A DNA stretch of 64,000 nucleotides, taken from NCBI RefSeq assembly GCF_017310015.1, contig NZ_CP022297.1, positions 1,798,001-1,862,000 of the forward strand, read 5' to 3'. The translations under genes were made by a program, and so were the position numbers. Within the stretch, counting starts at the first letter, position 1. The number at the start of each line of letters is the position of its first letter. Under the pieces are notes generated by a model that did no database searches, was not told where the DNA came from, and was given only the letters and a program-made list of their open reading frames with translations. The stretch comes from Marinobacterium iners (lineage in GTDB: Bacteria; Pseudomonadota; Gammaproteobacteria; Pseudomonadales; Balneatricaceae). Positions 52,790 through 61,176 of the stretch are shown piece by piece.

Positions 52790-53758
52790 ATGACGCATAC
52801 AGCAGAAAATGAGCAGCATCAGGTCCGTTATCTGGAAGTGGATGTGGATCAAGCCGGCCAGCGAGTCGATAACTTTTTGCGCACTGCATTAAAAGGTGTG
52901 CCCAAGAGTATGATTTACAGGATTCTTCGCAAGGGCGAGATCCGTGTTAACAAGAAACGAGTAAAGCCGGACACTCGGCTGGCATCGGGTGATGTAGTAC
53001 GCATCCCGCCGATCAGAACAGCGCAGCGTGGCGAGGCCGCACCTGTCGGGCAAGGGCTGGCAGATCATCTGGAAGAGGCCATTCTGTACGAAAGTGACAG
53101 CCTGTTGATCATCAACAAGCCCGCCGGGCTTGCTGTTCATGGCGGCAGCGGCGTTAGCCTTGGCCTGATTGAAGCCTTGCGGCAGGTGCGGCCAGATTGC
53201 CGCTTCCTCGAGCTGGTGCATCGGCTCGACCGCGATACATCAGGCTGCATCATGGTTGCCAAGAAACGCAGTATGCTGCGATACCTTCATGAAGCATTGA
53301 GAGAGCGCAAGGTTCGCAAGATTTACCACGCGCTGGTGGTCGGCCGCTGGACGGCTCGCTGTAACCAGGTGGATGCCCCGCTACAGAGATTTGAACTCAA
53401 ATCGGGGGAGCGCATGGTCAAAGTACACCCTGACGGCAAAGCATCCATTACGTCGTTTAAGGTGTTGCAGCGCTTTGGGGATCTTGCGACTCTGGTGGAG
53501 GCAAGACCTCTGACAGGACGCACTCATCAAATCAGGGTTCACACGCAATTTGCAGGGCATCCGATAGTTGGTGACAGCAAGTATACTCCCGACGAGGATA
53601 ACAGCGGCTTTCGTCAGCTTGGATTGAGGCGCCTCATGCTGCATGCAGCCCGCCTTGAACTAACTCTGCCTGATGGTGACAAACTGCAGGTCGATGCGCC
53701 TCTGGACGAAGCGACAGCGACTTCGCTACAGCAACTCTCAGTTGTGCACCCGCAGTGA
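52790..53758 (+). CDS. rluC: 23S rRNA pseudouridine synthase RluC
   Basis: Makes pseudouridine at positions 955, 2504 and 2580 of 23S rRNA (E. coli numbering). The product is 322 residues. An S4 RNA-binding domain lies at about 19-75 (VDNFLR to VRIPP), and the synthase domain has the catalytic Asp in HRLDRDTSG and the GRTHQIRVH motif. Divergent location from rne is conserved from E. coli to Pseudomonas. ATG at 52790. Confidence 0.95.
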   Translation: MTHTAENEQHQVRYLEVDVDQAGQRVDNFLRTALKGVPKSMIYRILRKGEIRVNKKRVKPDTRLASGDVVRIPPIRTAQRGEAAPVGQGLADHLEEAILYESDSLLIINKPAGLAVHGGSGVSLGLIEALRQVRPDCRFLELVHRLDRDTSGCIMVAKKRSMLRYLHEALRERKVRKIYHALVVGRWTARCNQVDAPLQRFELKSGERMVKVHPDGKASITSFKVLQRFGDLATLVEARPLTGRTHQIRVHTQFAGHPIVGDSKYTPDEDNSGFRQLGLRRLMLHAARLELTLPDGDKLQVDAPLDEATATSLQQLSVVHPQ

Positions 53759-53774
53759 TAAGGATGAAGCGAGT

Positions 53775-54881
53775 ATGGATAAAGAACTGAAAGCGGCACT
53801 TTTTGCTGCTGCCGATCGTTGTCTTCTGGCGGGTGAAGCGCCCACCCCGGAGCGTCTGAAAATTGACCTGGGGGAACAGTGCAACGCGGTACAGACAATT
53901 AACACGGGGCTGATTGAGTGGTGGCAGTTACTTCCAGCGCGTGTACGTCTTAGTGATACCAGTCCTCACATCCCCGATATGCCGGATGCGATGAAACAGA
54001 CGTTCAGTAGAATTTGGCACCAGGCGGTACAGGAAGCCCACACCGAACTAAGCTTGCAGATGCAGCGCCCGGATCCTTCACTGGATCAGGCACAGCGTGC
54101 CTGTGACGACGCCTTGCGCCGTACTCAAGGTGAAGTAGGGGAGCTGGAAGCCCGTTACCGAGAACAGGGAGTCAAGCTCGACCAGGCGCGTGAGCAGACT
54201 CAGGCATTGGAAGCGGAAATTCAGGTACTGCGTCAGAACCTGGGTAACGAAACGACATTGCGAAAAAAGGAAGAGCAGCTGCGCTCCAATGTCGACCAGG
54301 AGTTGGCGCACCTTCGCAAGGCACACGAAGATGCCAAGCGTGTATTTGATCAGCGTATTCGTGATGAGCAGCGACACGGACTGGAAACGGTTGCCAAGGC
54401 TGAAGTTGATACCCGCTACTATCGCAACGCGCTTGAAAAACTGCGTGATGAATCCGGGCGCAGAGAAGGTGAGCTGACCCGAGATATACATGAGCTCCAG
54501 GGGCTGCTGGCACGACGCGATGTCAAAGTGGAAACCCAGACAACTCAAATCAAAAGTCAGGATGAGGAACTGCGCAAACTGAAGGCGCAGGATGTTCAGC
54601 AGCAGCGAGAATTCGCGCAGCTCAATGCGCAGCTTCTTACCGAGACCAACCGCAGCAAGCGTCTCGAAGAACGTGTACGGCAGCTTGAAGAAGAATTACA
54701 GCGACTGAACCAGAAGCAGGTTGGCCTTAACAGCGAGAGCGGCCGTCGCGAGAATCAGCTTCGCAGCCTGCTTAAAGAGAAAGAAGAGCAGCTGCTCCAG
54801 GCTCAAGGGCGTGCAGGAACACTGGAGAAACGAGTGGCGGGGCTGGAAGAGGAAAACAAACGCTTGAAAAATCGCGCCTGA
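53775..54881 (+). CDS. KfrA-like coiled-coil DNA-binding protein
   Basis: A 368-residue protein. Residues about 5-115 resemble the KfrA N-terminal DNA-binding domain found in plasmid replication and partition regulators (KAALFAAADRCLLAGEAPTPERL start). From about 120 to the end it is one long coiled coil rich in Glu, Gln, Arg and Leu heptads. KfrA of plasmid RK2 is an autorepressor that helps stabilise the plasmid; chromosomal copies have no settled role. A reading up to 53673 overlaps rluC and adds unlike sequence, so ATG 53775 is used. It is 16 bases after rluC and ends before a small terminator. Confidence 0.8.
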   Translation: MDKELKAALFAAADRCLLAGEAPTPERLKIDLGEQCNAVQTINTGLIEWWQLLPARVRLSDTSPHIPDMPDAMKQTFSRIWHQAVQEAHTELSLQMQRPDPSLDQAQRACDDALRRTQGEVGELEARYREQGVKLDQAREQTQALEAEIQVLRQNLGNETTLRKKEEQLRSNVDQELAHLRKAHEDAKRVFDQRIRDEQRHGLETVAKAEVDTRYYRNALEKLRDESGRREGELTRDIHELQGLLARRDVKVETQTTQIKSQDEELRKLKAQDVQQQREFAQLNAQLLTETNRSKRLEERVRQLEEELQRLNQKQVGLNSESGRRENQLRSLLKEKEEQLLQAQGRAGTLEKRVAGLEEENKRLKNRA

Positions 54882-54888
54882 AAGATAA

Positions 54889-54912
54889 CCCTTGTGTTCA
54901 AGGGGATTTTCT
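54889..54912 (+). terminator. Small terminator after the KfrA-like gene
   Basis: Six perfect pairs (54889-54894 with 54899-54904) around TGTT, then GATTTTCTT. It is weak but well placed, seven bases after the stop. Confidence 0.5.
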
Positions 54913-54968
54913 TCATTATTCTATAGTGTTATATTAAATAAATATCTAATAACTCCAAGGGTTTTTCG

Positions 54969-55943
54969 ATGAAGCTGCAGCAGCTGCGTTACATCTGGGA
55001 GGTTGCTCATCACGATCTCAACGTCTCGGCAACGGCACAAAGCCTGTACACATCACAGCCGGGCATAAGCAAGCAAATTCGACTGCTTGAGGACGAGCTC
55101 GGGGTCGAAGTGTTTGCGCGCAGTGGCAAGCATCTGACCCGTGTAACCCCCGCTGGCGAAGCGATTCTTGCCATTGCGGGAGAAGTGCTGCAGAAGTGTG
55201 ATGCAATTCGCCAGGTTGCTCAGGAGTTCAGTGACGAGAAAAAGGGCAAGCTGGAAATAGCAACCACTCATACGCAGGCTCGATACGCGCTGCCGGATAC
55301 CATCCACGATTTCATCAAAATCTACCCTGATGTGTCCCTGCATATTCACCAGGGCACGCCTATGCAGATCTCTGAGATGGCCGCTGACGGCACGGCTGAT
55401 TTTGCCATTGCAACTGAAGCCATGTCCCACTTCAGTGATCTGATTATGATGCCTTGTTACCGCTGGAATCGATCTGTTGTCGTACCAAAAGGACATCCTC
55501 TGACAGAGCTGCCGGAGCTGACGCTTGAAGCACTCTCCGAATGGTCGTTGATTACCTATGTATTCGGTTTTACCGGTCGCTCAAAACTGGACGAGGCTTT
55601 CAGCAATCGTGGCCTGGAGCCCAAGGTGGTGCTGACCGCCGTTGATTCGGATGTAATTAAAACCTATGTGCGTCTGGGCCTTGGGGTTGGCATCATCGCC
55701 ACCATGGCATTTGAGGAAGGCAAAGATGAAGGCCTAGTCGCGCTCGATGCGAGCCATCTGTTTGAGCACAGCATCACCCGCATCGGCTTCCGCAAAGGGA
55801 CTTTCCTGCGTGGCTACATGTACGACTTCATTCAAACCTTTGCACCTCATTTGACACCTGATCTGGTACGTCAGGTACAGGCGTGCAGCAACCGGCATGA
55901 GGTTGATGCGCTGTTTGAAGGCCTCAGTCTGCCTGAGCATTAA
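54969..55943 (+). CDS. cysB: LysR-type regulator CysB
   Basis: The activator of sulphate assimilation and cysteine synthesis genes, responding to N-acetylserine and sulphur limitation. The product is 324 residues, identical in length to E. coli CysB. The N-terminal HTH (about 1-60) starts MKLQQLRYIWEVAHHDLN with SQPGISKQIRLLE, and the effector domain keeps the TTHTQARY segment that lines the ligand site. The gene follows an AT-rich stretch (about 54915-54955) that probably holds its promoter, and stands alone after a terminator. Confidence 0.95.
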   Translation: MKLQQLRYIWEVAHHDLNVSATAQSLYTSQPGISKQIRLLEDELGVEVFARSGKHLTRVTPAGEAILAIAGEVLQKCDAIRQVAQEFSDEKKGKLEIATTHTQARYALPDTIHDFIKIYPDVSLHIHQGTPMQISEMAADGTADFAIATEAMSHFSDLIMMPCYRWNRSVVVPKGHPLTELPELTLEALSEWSLITYVFGFTGRSKLDEAFSNRGLEPKVVLTAVDSDVIKTYVRLGLGVGIIATMAFEEGKDEGLVALDASHLFEHSITRIGFRKGTFLRGYMYDFIQTFAPHLTPDLVRQVQACSNRHEVDALFEGLSLPEH

Positions 55944-55975
55944 GCGTAAAAGCCCGCTGTAACAGGCCTTGAGCA

Positions 55976-56004
55976 TTGAAAGCCTCTGAATGACAGGGTA
56001 AATT
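55976..56004 (+). promoter_or_regulatory. Likely sigma-70 promoter of thrH
   Basis: TTGAAA (55976-55981, five of six) and TAAATT (55999-56004, four of six) are 17 bases apart, about 37 bases before the thrH start. Confidence 0.5.
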
Positions 56005-56040
56005 GTGGAGCAATTTATTAACTGACTGGAGGCGTCCCGC

Positions 56041-56658
56041 GTGGAACTGGCTTGTCTTGACCTTGAAGGTGTATTGATTCCCGAAATCTGGATTGCATTT
56101 GCTGAAGAAACCGGTATCGAGGAACTTAAAGCCACCACCCGGGATATCCCGGATTACGACGTACTGATGAAGCAGCGTCTTCGTATTCTGGATGAGCATG
56201 GCCTGACCCTGCCTCAGATACAGGACACCATCAGCCGTCTGACTCCACTTGAAGGAGCCCGTGAGTTTATCGATTGGCTGCGGGAGCGCTTCCAGGTGGT
56301 GATCCTGTCAGATACTTTCTATGAGTTTGCTGCTCCGTTGATGAAGCAGCTTGGCTACCCGGCTCTGCTTTGCCACAAGCTGGAAGTGAATGATGAAGGG
56401 CGCATCACCGACTACACGTTGCGCCAGCGCGACCCGAAGCGCCAGTCTGTACGTGCATTTCAGCTGCTGAACTATCGTGTGATCGCAACCGGTGATTCCT
56501 ACAATGATACGACCATGCTGACGCAGGCTGAGTCCGGTATCCTGTTCCACGCACCGGATAATGTCATCGCTGAGTTCCCACAATTCCCGGCTGTACATAC
56601 CTACGAAGACCTGAAGCAGGCTTTTGTTGATGCCAGCGTACGCAACCTGACTGTCTAA
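56041..56658 (+). CDS. thrH: Phosphoserine phosphatase / homoserine phosphotransferase ThrH
   Basis: A HAD-family enzyme that removes phosphate from phosphoserine and can pass it to homoserine, linking serine and threonine synthesis. The product is 205 residues and closely follows the Pseudomonas ThrH sequence: nucleophile Asp7 in CLDLEGVL (with Glu where other phosphatases have Asp), TTRDIPDYDVLMKQR, SDTFYEF, and GDSYNDTTML with the metal-binding Asp. The GTG start has GGAGG eight bases upstream. It is followed by the M23 peptidase gene after 43 bases. Confidence 0.94.
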   Translation: MELACLDLEGVLIPEIWIAFAEETGIEELKATTRDIPDYDVLMKQRLRILDEHGLTLPQIQDTISRLTPLEGAREFIDWLRERFQVVILSDTFYEFAAPLMKQLGYPALLCHKLEVNDEGRITDYTLRQRDPKRQSVRAFQLLNYRVIATGDSYNDTTMLTQAESGILFHAPDNVIAEFPQFPAVHTYEDLKQAFVDASVRNLTV

Positions 56659-56701
56659 TGACTCGGCGACAGCAGCGGATGCTACAACAGAGGATAAGAG
56701 C

Positions 56702-57937
56702 ATGAAGATGATAAGACCCAAACGCCTGCTTCTGGCCCTCGGTGTTGCGGTGCCTGTATCCCTGGTAGCAGCCGGTCTGCTGTCCTATCAACCACTGTCA
56801 GCTCCACTTGAACTGCGGTTGTCGGTGCCTGAAGTATCCGACCTTTCTTCTGCAGATGCTGAAGAGGTGAAGGATCTTGAGCCGGCTGACTTTGTCTATA
56901 CCATTGAGCCTGGTGATACTCTCAGTACCATCTTTGAGATGCTGGGTATACCCCAGAAACATATGTATCAGGTACTCGAAAGTGATGTTTCGATTCTTGC
57001 TCTGGATACACTGAAGCCTGGTGATCAGTTGGCGTTCTGGCTCAATGAGGGAGCGCTGAGCAAGCTGGAACTGATCTTCAGCCCGGCCCACCAGGTGGTG
57101 TTCAGCCGTGTTGGTGATGAAACGTTTGAATATCACGAGAATTTGCTTGAAGGCGAGTGGAAAGAAGAGCTCATCGCGGGCGAAATAAACGGCAGCTTCT
57201 ATGTGGCTGCCAAAAATGCAGGGCTCAATGCGCTTGAGGTTCAGCGCATCTCAAACCTGCTGCAAGACAAGATCAATTTCCGGCGCGACCTCCGTGCAGG
57301 CGACCTGTTTCAAGTCGTGCGTGCCGAGCAGTTCGTGAATGGCGAGCCGACAGGTAACTCACGACTGGAAGGGCTGCGGATTATCAACCGTGCGCGTGAA
57401 TTGACCGCTTTCATGTTTGATGGCCACTACTATGATCTGAATGGCGAGAGTCTGGCGCGGGCATTCATGCGCTATCCCACTGAACGCAAGTTTCGTCTCA
57501 GTTCGCCCTTCAACCCCAATCGCAAGCATCCTGTCACGGGGCGTGTTAGACCTCACAACGGTACCGACTTCGCGACTCCGATCGGCACCCCCATTCTGGC
57601 AACCGGGGATGGTGTGGTAACACGGGTGCAGAACCACCCCTACGCGGGGTTGTATATCGTGATTGAGCACGGTCAAAAGTATCGTACCCGATACCTGCAT
57701 CTGAGTAAGTCGCTGGTCAGCAAAGGGCAGACTGTGAGTCGGGGGCAGAAAATCGCCCTGTCAGGCAACTCGGGTCGCTCTACCGGAGCGCACTTACATT
57801 ATGAGCTGCATATCAGCGGCCGTCCGGTTGATGCCATGCGTGCGCCGATCCCTGTTGCCGAGGCTGTGGGTGACAAGGATCGTGTAGCGTTTAACGAGCT
57901 GCGCAATCGCATTTTGGCACAGATGGGGGAGAGCTAA
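56702..57937 (+). CDS. M23 murein DD-endopeptidase with OapA/LysM-like domain
   Basis: A periplasmic zinc endopeptidase likely to cut peptidoglycan cross-links, similar in layout to E. coli MepM. The product is 411 residues. A membrane anchor or signal lies at about 8-28. An OapA/LysM-like segment follows (EPGDTLSTIFEMLGI, about 68-82), then a mixed domain. The M23 domain carries zinc ligands His285 and Asp289 in HNGTD, and His364/His366 in HLHYE. All ligands are present. The specific substrate bond is inferred. The stop codon lies in the loop of a terminator-like hairpin. Confidence 0.92.
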   Translation: MKMIRPKRLLLALGVAVPVSLVAAGLLSYQPLSAPLELRLSVPEVSDLSSADAEEVKDLEPADFVYTIEPGDTLSTIFEMLGIPQKHMYQVLESDVSILALDTLKPGDQLAFWLNEGALSKLELIFSPAHQVVFSRVGDETFEYHENLLEGEWKEELIAGEINGSFYVAAKNAGLNALEVQRISNLLQDKINFRRDLRAGDLFQVVRAEQFVNGEPTGNSRLEGLRIINRARELTAFMFDGHYYDLNGESLARAFMRYPTERKFRLSSPFNPNRKHPVTGRVRPHNGTDFATPIGTPILATGDGVVTRVQNHPYAGLYIVIEHGQKYRTRYLHLSKSLVSKGQTVSRGQKIALSGNSGRSTGAHLHYELHISGRPVDAMRAPIPVAEAVGDKDRVAFNELRNRILAQMGES

Positions 57938-57955
57938 CCGCTCTCTCCCGTTTCC
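57925..57955 (+). terminator. Hairpin containing the stop codon of the M23 gene
   Basis: Ten pairs with one G-T (57925-57934 with 57940-57949) enclose a five-base loop that starts with TAA, the stop codon. A short GTTTCC follows. A ribosome stopping at TAA would block this stem. Confidence 0.45.
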
Positions 57956-57970
57956 ATTACTCAAACGGTT

Positions 57971-59350
57971 CTACAGTTGTTCCAGGGTCTGCAGCAGGTT
58001 GTTGACCTTGTTATAGGATTCCTGATATTCGTCGTCGATATCCGAATCGGCGACAATTCCTCCCCCCGCCCAGCAATAAATCCTGTCTTTCTGTACCAGT
58101 AGCGTCCGAATGGTAATGCTGGTATCCATTGTGCCGCAGGCGCTGATGTAGCCAATCGAGCCGCAGTAAATGGAACGGCGCTGAGGTTCCAGCTCATCGA
58201 TGATCTCCATGGCGCGAATCTTGGGGGCGCCGGTGATTGAGCCGCCCGGAAAGCAGTCTCTCAGCAGCTGAACTGCAGTCACACCTGGTCTCAATATACC
58301 GCAAACGCTGCTGACCATGTGATGCACATTCGGATAGTGCTCGATGCTGAACAGCTCGGGCACGTTTACACTGCCAGGCAGGCAGCTTTTGCTCAAATCG
58401 TTGCGTAGCAAGTCTACGATCATCAGGTTTTCAGCACGGTCCTTGGGCGACTGCAGCAGTTGCTGTGCCAGATACTGGTCTTCGTCTGTGTTGGTTGCAC
58501 GCGGTCGTGTACCCTTGATGGGGCGTGTTTCAACCTTGCCTTCACGAGAAGCCTCAAGGAAACGCTCGGGCGAAAGTGACAGAATCGTACCGTCGTTCGA
58601 CTCAAGGAAGGCGGCGAAGGGGGTGGGGGCAGTTTTACGCAGGGCGCGATATGCCAACCAAGGGTCACCGCTGCAGGTGGCGGAGAAGCGCTGGGTAAAA
58701 TTGATCTGATAGCAGTCACCCGCATGGATGTAGTCATCAATCCGATTCAGTGCCTGGCCATAGGTTGCACGGTCCATATTGCTGACAAACGCAGTTGTGA
58801 GTACAAACGGGTGTGCCTGCCGCACGCTGTCCGCCGTGAGATTCTGCGCGAGCCGCTGCTGGACCTGTTGCAGGCTGGTCTCATTCACTTTGGGGTGGTG
58901 CATCAGGCAGCTGCGCTGCAACTGATGGTCAATGACAACAGCCCAGAGATAACGACCGACCCGCAGCCATGGGAAATTGATATCAGCCTGAGCCTTGCTG
59001 GGCAGCTGCTCAAGCGCACGTCCCAGATCATAGCTGAAGGTGCCGATAAAGCCGCCATTGAACGGTATATCCGGATCTGTCGTGGGTATTTCAATCTCTG
59101 CAAGCAGATTCTCAAGGCAAGCAAAGGGGTCGTCTTCCTTGGTGTCGAGGGCGATATCGTTTCGATTGATCTCCAGACCCTCGGGGCCAAAGCGGACTAC
59201 GAGGTCGGGAGCGGCCGAAATGATATCGTAGCGTCCGCAGTGAGCGACGGGGTGTGAACTGTCAAGCAGGACAGGTTCGCCAAGATCACGCATGATCTCG
59301 AAGATCCGGTGTGCATCCAGCGGATAGGGTAGCGACTGATATTGAATCAC
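57971..59350 (-). CDS. pabB: Aminodeoxychorismate synthase component I
   Basis: Converts chorismate and ammonia (from PabA) to aminodeoxychorismate for folate synthesis. The product is 459 residues. The chorismate-binding domain has PIKGTRPR, whose Lys distinguishes PabB from anthranilate synthase TrpE (Ala there). The GSITGAPKIRAMEII block and the final AGGGIVADSD motif are intact. The GTG start at 59350 has GAGGAT upstream. It is convergent with the M23 gene and divergent from the alpha/beta hydrolase. Confidence 0.94.
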   Translation of the reverse strand: MIQYQSLPYPLDAHRIFEIMRDLGEPVLLDSSHPVAHCGRYDIISAAPDLVVRFGPEGLEINRNDIALDTKEDDPFACLENLLAEIEIPTTDPDIPFNGGFIGTFSYDLGRALEQLPSKAQADINFPWLRVGRYLWAVVIDHQLQRSCLMHHPKVNETSLQQVQQRLAQNLTADSVRQAHPFVLTTAFVSNMDRATYGQALNRIDDYIHAGDCYQINFTQRFSATCSGDPWLAYRALRKTAPTPFAAFLESNDGTILSLSPERFLEASREGKVETRPIKGTRPRATNTDEDQYLAQQLLQSPKDRAENLMIVDLLRNDLSKSCLPGSVNVPELFSIEHYPNVHHMVSSVCGILRPGVTAVQLLRDCFPGGSITGAPKIRAMEIIDELEPQRRSIYCGSIGYISACGTMDTSITIRTLLVQKDRIYCWAGGGIVADSDIDDEYQESYNKVNNLLQTLEQL

Positions 59351-59422
59351 CCTTGATCCTCACGCAAAAAGCTCATTTTACTCCTGTCCCCGGCGGGGGG
59401 CGAGTCCGTTGCCGCACATGGG

Positions 59423-59428
59423 TATAAT
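59423..59428 (+). promoter_or_regulatory. Consensus -10 box upstream of the alpha/beta hydrolase
   Basis: A perfect TATAAT 28 bases before the ATG at 59457. No good -35 box was found at 16-18 bases, so an activator or a weak -35 would be needed. Confidence 0.35.
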
Positions 59429-59456
59429 TGCTTCATTGTGTAGTCAGGAGTTCAGC

Positions 59457-60323
59457 ATGAAACACCCCTTCGTCATCAGTGAGCATCAACTGGTACTGCC
59501 GGATCAGCACCTTCATTACCGTCTGTACCGCAACCCAGTCCTGCACAATGGCCGCAAACTGCTTTTGATCCATGGTGCGGGTGTGGCAGGTGAAGACACC
59601 TGGCACATGCTGACCGCCTTTCTTGAGCACTGGCAGGAGATCCTCGTGCCGGATCTGCGCGGCGCAGGGCAAAGTGAATTCCCGGATGGGGGCGAGTACC
59701 CCTTTAGCGTGCAGACTTTGGTCAGTGACATGTCTGCGCTACTCGACCAGCTTGGGTGGTGGCAGTTCGACCTGGGAGGCTATTCCCTGGGTGGGCTCGT
59801 GGGCATGCTGCTCAAGCAGCGTTACCCAGATCGTGTCGGCAAACAGTTTTTACTGGAGTCGGCTGTGCTGGATCGGCCCGACTGGATCAGCACCATTGAG
59901 TTGCGACAGCGCTATTCGAGCGCGGCCGTGCATTTGCGCTCTGATGACCGGGAGCAGGGGATACGTCAATTCCTCGACACTATTTCACCGAACCGCAAGG
60001 CAAGTGCGCAAACAGAATCGGTTGCAGTCAGTCGATTGGCGCGTCGGCCGCTGGGCTTTGCTCATGCATTGGACGCCGTAACGGCTGCCATCAACAGTAT
60101 CGACCGTGATGCGCTACTGGCATCTCAAGGGGATGTGAGCAGCTTTATCGGAGGGTTGAGTGTGGAGTTGATGCATCAGCTGCATTTGACTCTGGCTGAG
60201 CAGATGCCCAATTGGCACTACTTTATGGTGCCAGGAACCGATCATTCATTACCGTTCCAGAAGCCACGACAGATCGCCCGCATCATGAATGCGGAACTCG
60301 AACGCTACCTGCGCGAATGCTGA
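59457..60323 (+). CDS. Alpha/beta hydrolase, substrate unknown
   Basis: A 288-residue cytosolic hydrolase. The oxyanion region LIHGAGVAGED lies near 37-47, the nucleophile elbow GGYSLGG carries the catalytic Ser near 113, and the catalytic His lies near the C-terminus in PGTDHSLPF. The family covers esterases, lipases and related enzymes; the substrate cannot be named. The ATG at 59457 has AGGAG six bases before it; the reading to 59409 adds 16 unconserved residues. It stands alone between pabB and the methylcitrate operon. Confidence 0.85.
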   Translation: MKHPFVISEHQLVLPDQHLHYRLYRNPVLHNGRKLLLIHGAGVAGEDTWHMLTAFLEHWQEILVPDLRGAGQSEFPDGGEYPFSVQTLVSDMSALLDQLGWWQFDLGGYSLGGLVGMLLKQRYPDRVGKQFLLESAVLDRPDWISTIELRQRYSSAAVHLRSDDREQGIRQFLDTISPNRKASAQTESVAVSRLARRPLGFAHALDAVTAAINSIDRDALLASQGDVSSFIGGLSVELMHQLHLTLAEQMPNWHYFMVPGTDHSLPFQKPRQIARIMNAELERYLREC

Positions 60324-60341
60324 GGGAAAGCCCCTAGACTT

Positions 60342-60358
60342 TTGTCTGATGTTGACAA
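60342..60358. promoter_or_regulatory. Upstream half-site pair before the prp promoter
   Basis: TTGTC (60342-60346) and GACAA (60354-60358) form an inverted repeat with seven bases between. The halves match those of the perfect palindrome at 60419, but the spacing differs, so it may be an auxiliary site. Confidence 0.3.
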
Positions 60359-60376
60359 TTTTTCAGCCAGATCAGG

Positions 60377-60405
60377 TTGACGCCCCTTTTTGGCATGGGT
60401 ATCGT
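60377..60405 (+). promoter_or_regulatory. Likely sigma-70 promoter of the methylcitrate operon
   Basis: TTGACG (60377-60382, five of six) and TATCGT (60400-60405, four of six) are 17 bases apart. The expected start near 60412 is just before the palindrome at 60419. Confidence 0.55.
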
Positions 60406-60418
60406 TGCTTCTGAAAAT

Positions 60419-60430
60419 ATTGTCGACAAT
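60419..60430. promoter_or_regulatory. GntR-type operator palindrome
   Basis: A perfect 12-base palindrome, ATTGTCGACAAT, lies just after the predicted transcription start and 23 bases before the gntR gene. Such sites suit FCD-type GntR regulators. Placement here fits autorepression of the operon; which ligand lifts it is inferred to be a methylcitrate-cycle intermediate. Confidence 0.65.
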
Positions 60431-60453
60431 CTTGATCAGGGGTTGTAGCTGAC

Positions 60454-61176
60454 GTGAGTGAAGAAATCGGGTATCCGAAAGTGGTGCCGCTTGAACCGGA
60501 AGCCCGTACGCTGGCTGACCGAGTGTGCCGCCAGATCGTGACGGCCATTGTGAAGGGTGAAATTCCGCCCGGTCACAAGATCAGCGAGCCCGAGCTGGCC
60601 AGAACCTATGGTATCAGCCGCGGCCCGTTGCGCGAAGCCATTCGCCGCCTTGAAGGCTGGCGCCTGGTTGAGCGCAAGGCGCATGTAGGGGCTCGGGTGG
60701 TTAAGCTGAGTGCGCACGAGTTGATCGAGATTTACCGCGTTCGCGAAGCGCTGGAAGGCATGGCTTGCCGACAGGCCGCCAAGAACATGACCGATGCCGA
60801 GATCGAGAGTCTGAAGCGCCTGCTGGATGAGCATGAAGCCTCCATTGAGCAACGCGAAGGCCGCTCCTACTTCCAGAAGGAGGGTGATCTCGATTTCCAT
60901 TACCGAATTGTACAGGGTAGCAAGAACTCCAAACTGCTGGAGCTTCTGGGTGACGACCTGTACCACCTGGTACGTATGTACCGTTATCAATTCAGTGTGT
61001 CCAGCTCGCGCCCCAAGCGTGCCCTCAAGGAGCATCGTCAGATTATCGATGCAATCGAGGCACGAGATGAGGAGCTGGCCGAGATGCTGATGCGTCGTCA
61101 TATCAGTGCCGCACGCCGCAACATCGAAGACAAACTGGATACAGTGACCAAACCTGAAGGGGATAAACATGGCTGA
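60454..61176 (+). CDS. GntR/FCD-family regulator of the methylcitrate operon
   Basis: A 240-residue regulator. The winged helix-turn-helix is at about 25-85 (KISEPELARTYGISRGPLR), and an FCD effector domain at about 90-220 has the metal-binding pattern of Asp/His residues (DFHYRIV, EHRQIIDAI). Its place as the first gene, eight bases overlapping prpB, makes it the probable repressor of propionate catabolism, the role of GntR-type PrpR proteins in related bacteria. The start is GTG with AGGGG some 11 bases upstream. E. coli uses an unrelated activator also called PrpR, so no symbol is given. Confidence 0.88.
   Translation: MSEEIGYPKVVPLEPEARTLADRVCRQIVTAIVKGEIPPGHKISEPELARTYGISRGPLREAIRRLEGWRLVERKAHVGARVVKLSAHELIEIYRVREALEGMACRQAAKNMTDAEIESLKRLLDEHEASIEQREGRSYFQKEGDLDFHYRIVQGSKNSKLLELLGDDLYHLVRMYRYQFSVSSSRPKRALKEHRQIIDAIEARDEELAEMLMRRHISAARRNIEDKLDTVTKPEGDKHG

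Noticed and set aside
57971..59350. pabB as trpE
   Set aside because: The PIKGTRPR motif has the Lys specific to PabB, and no trp genes lie nearby.
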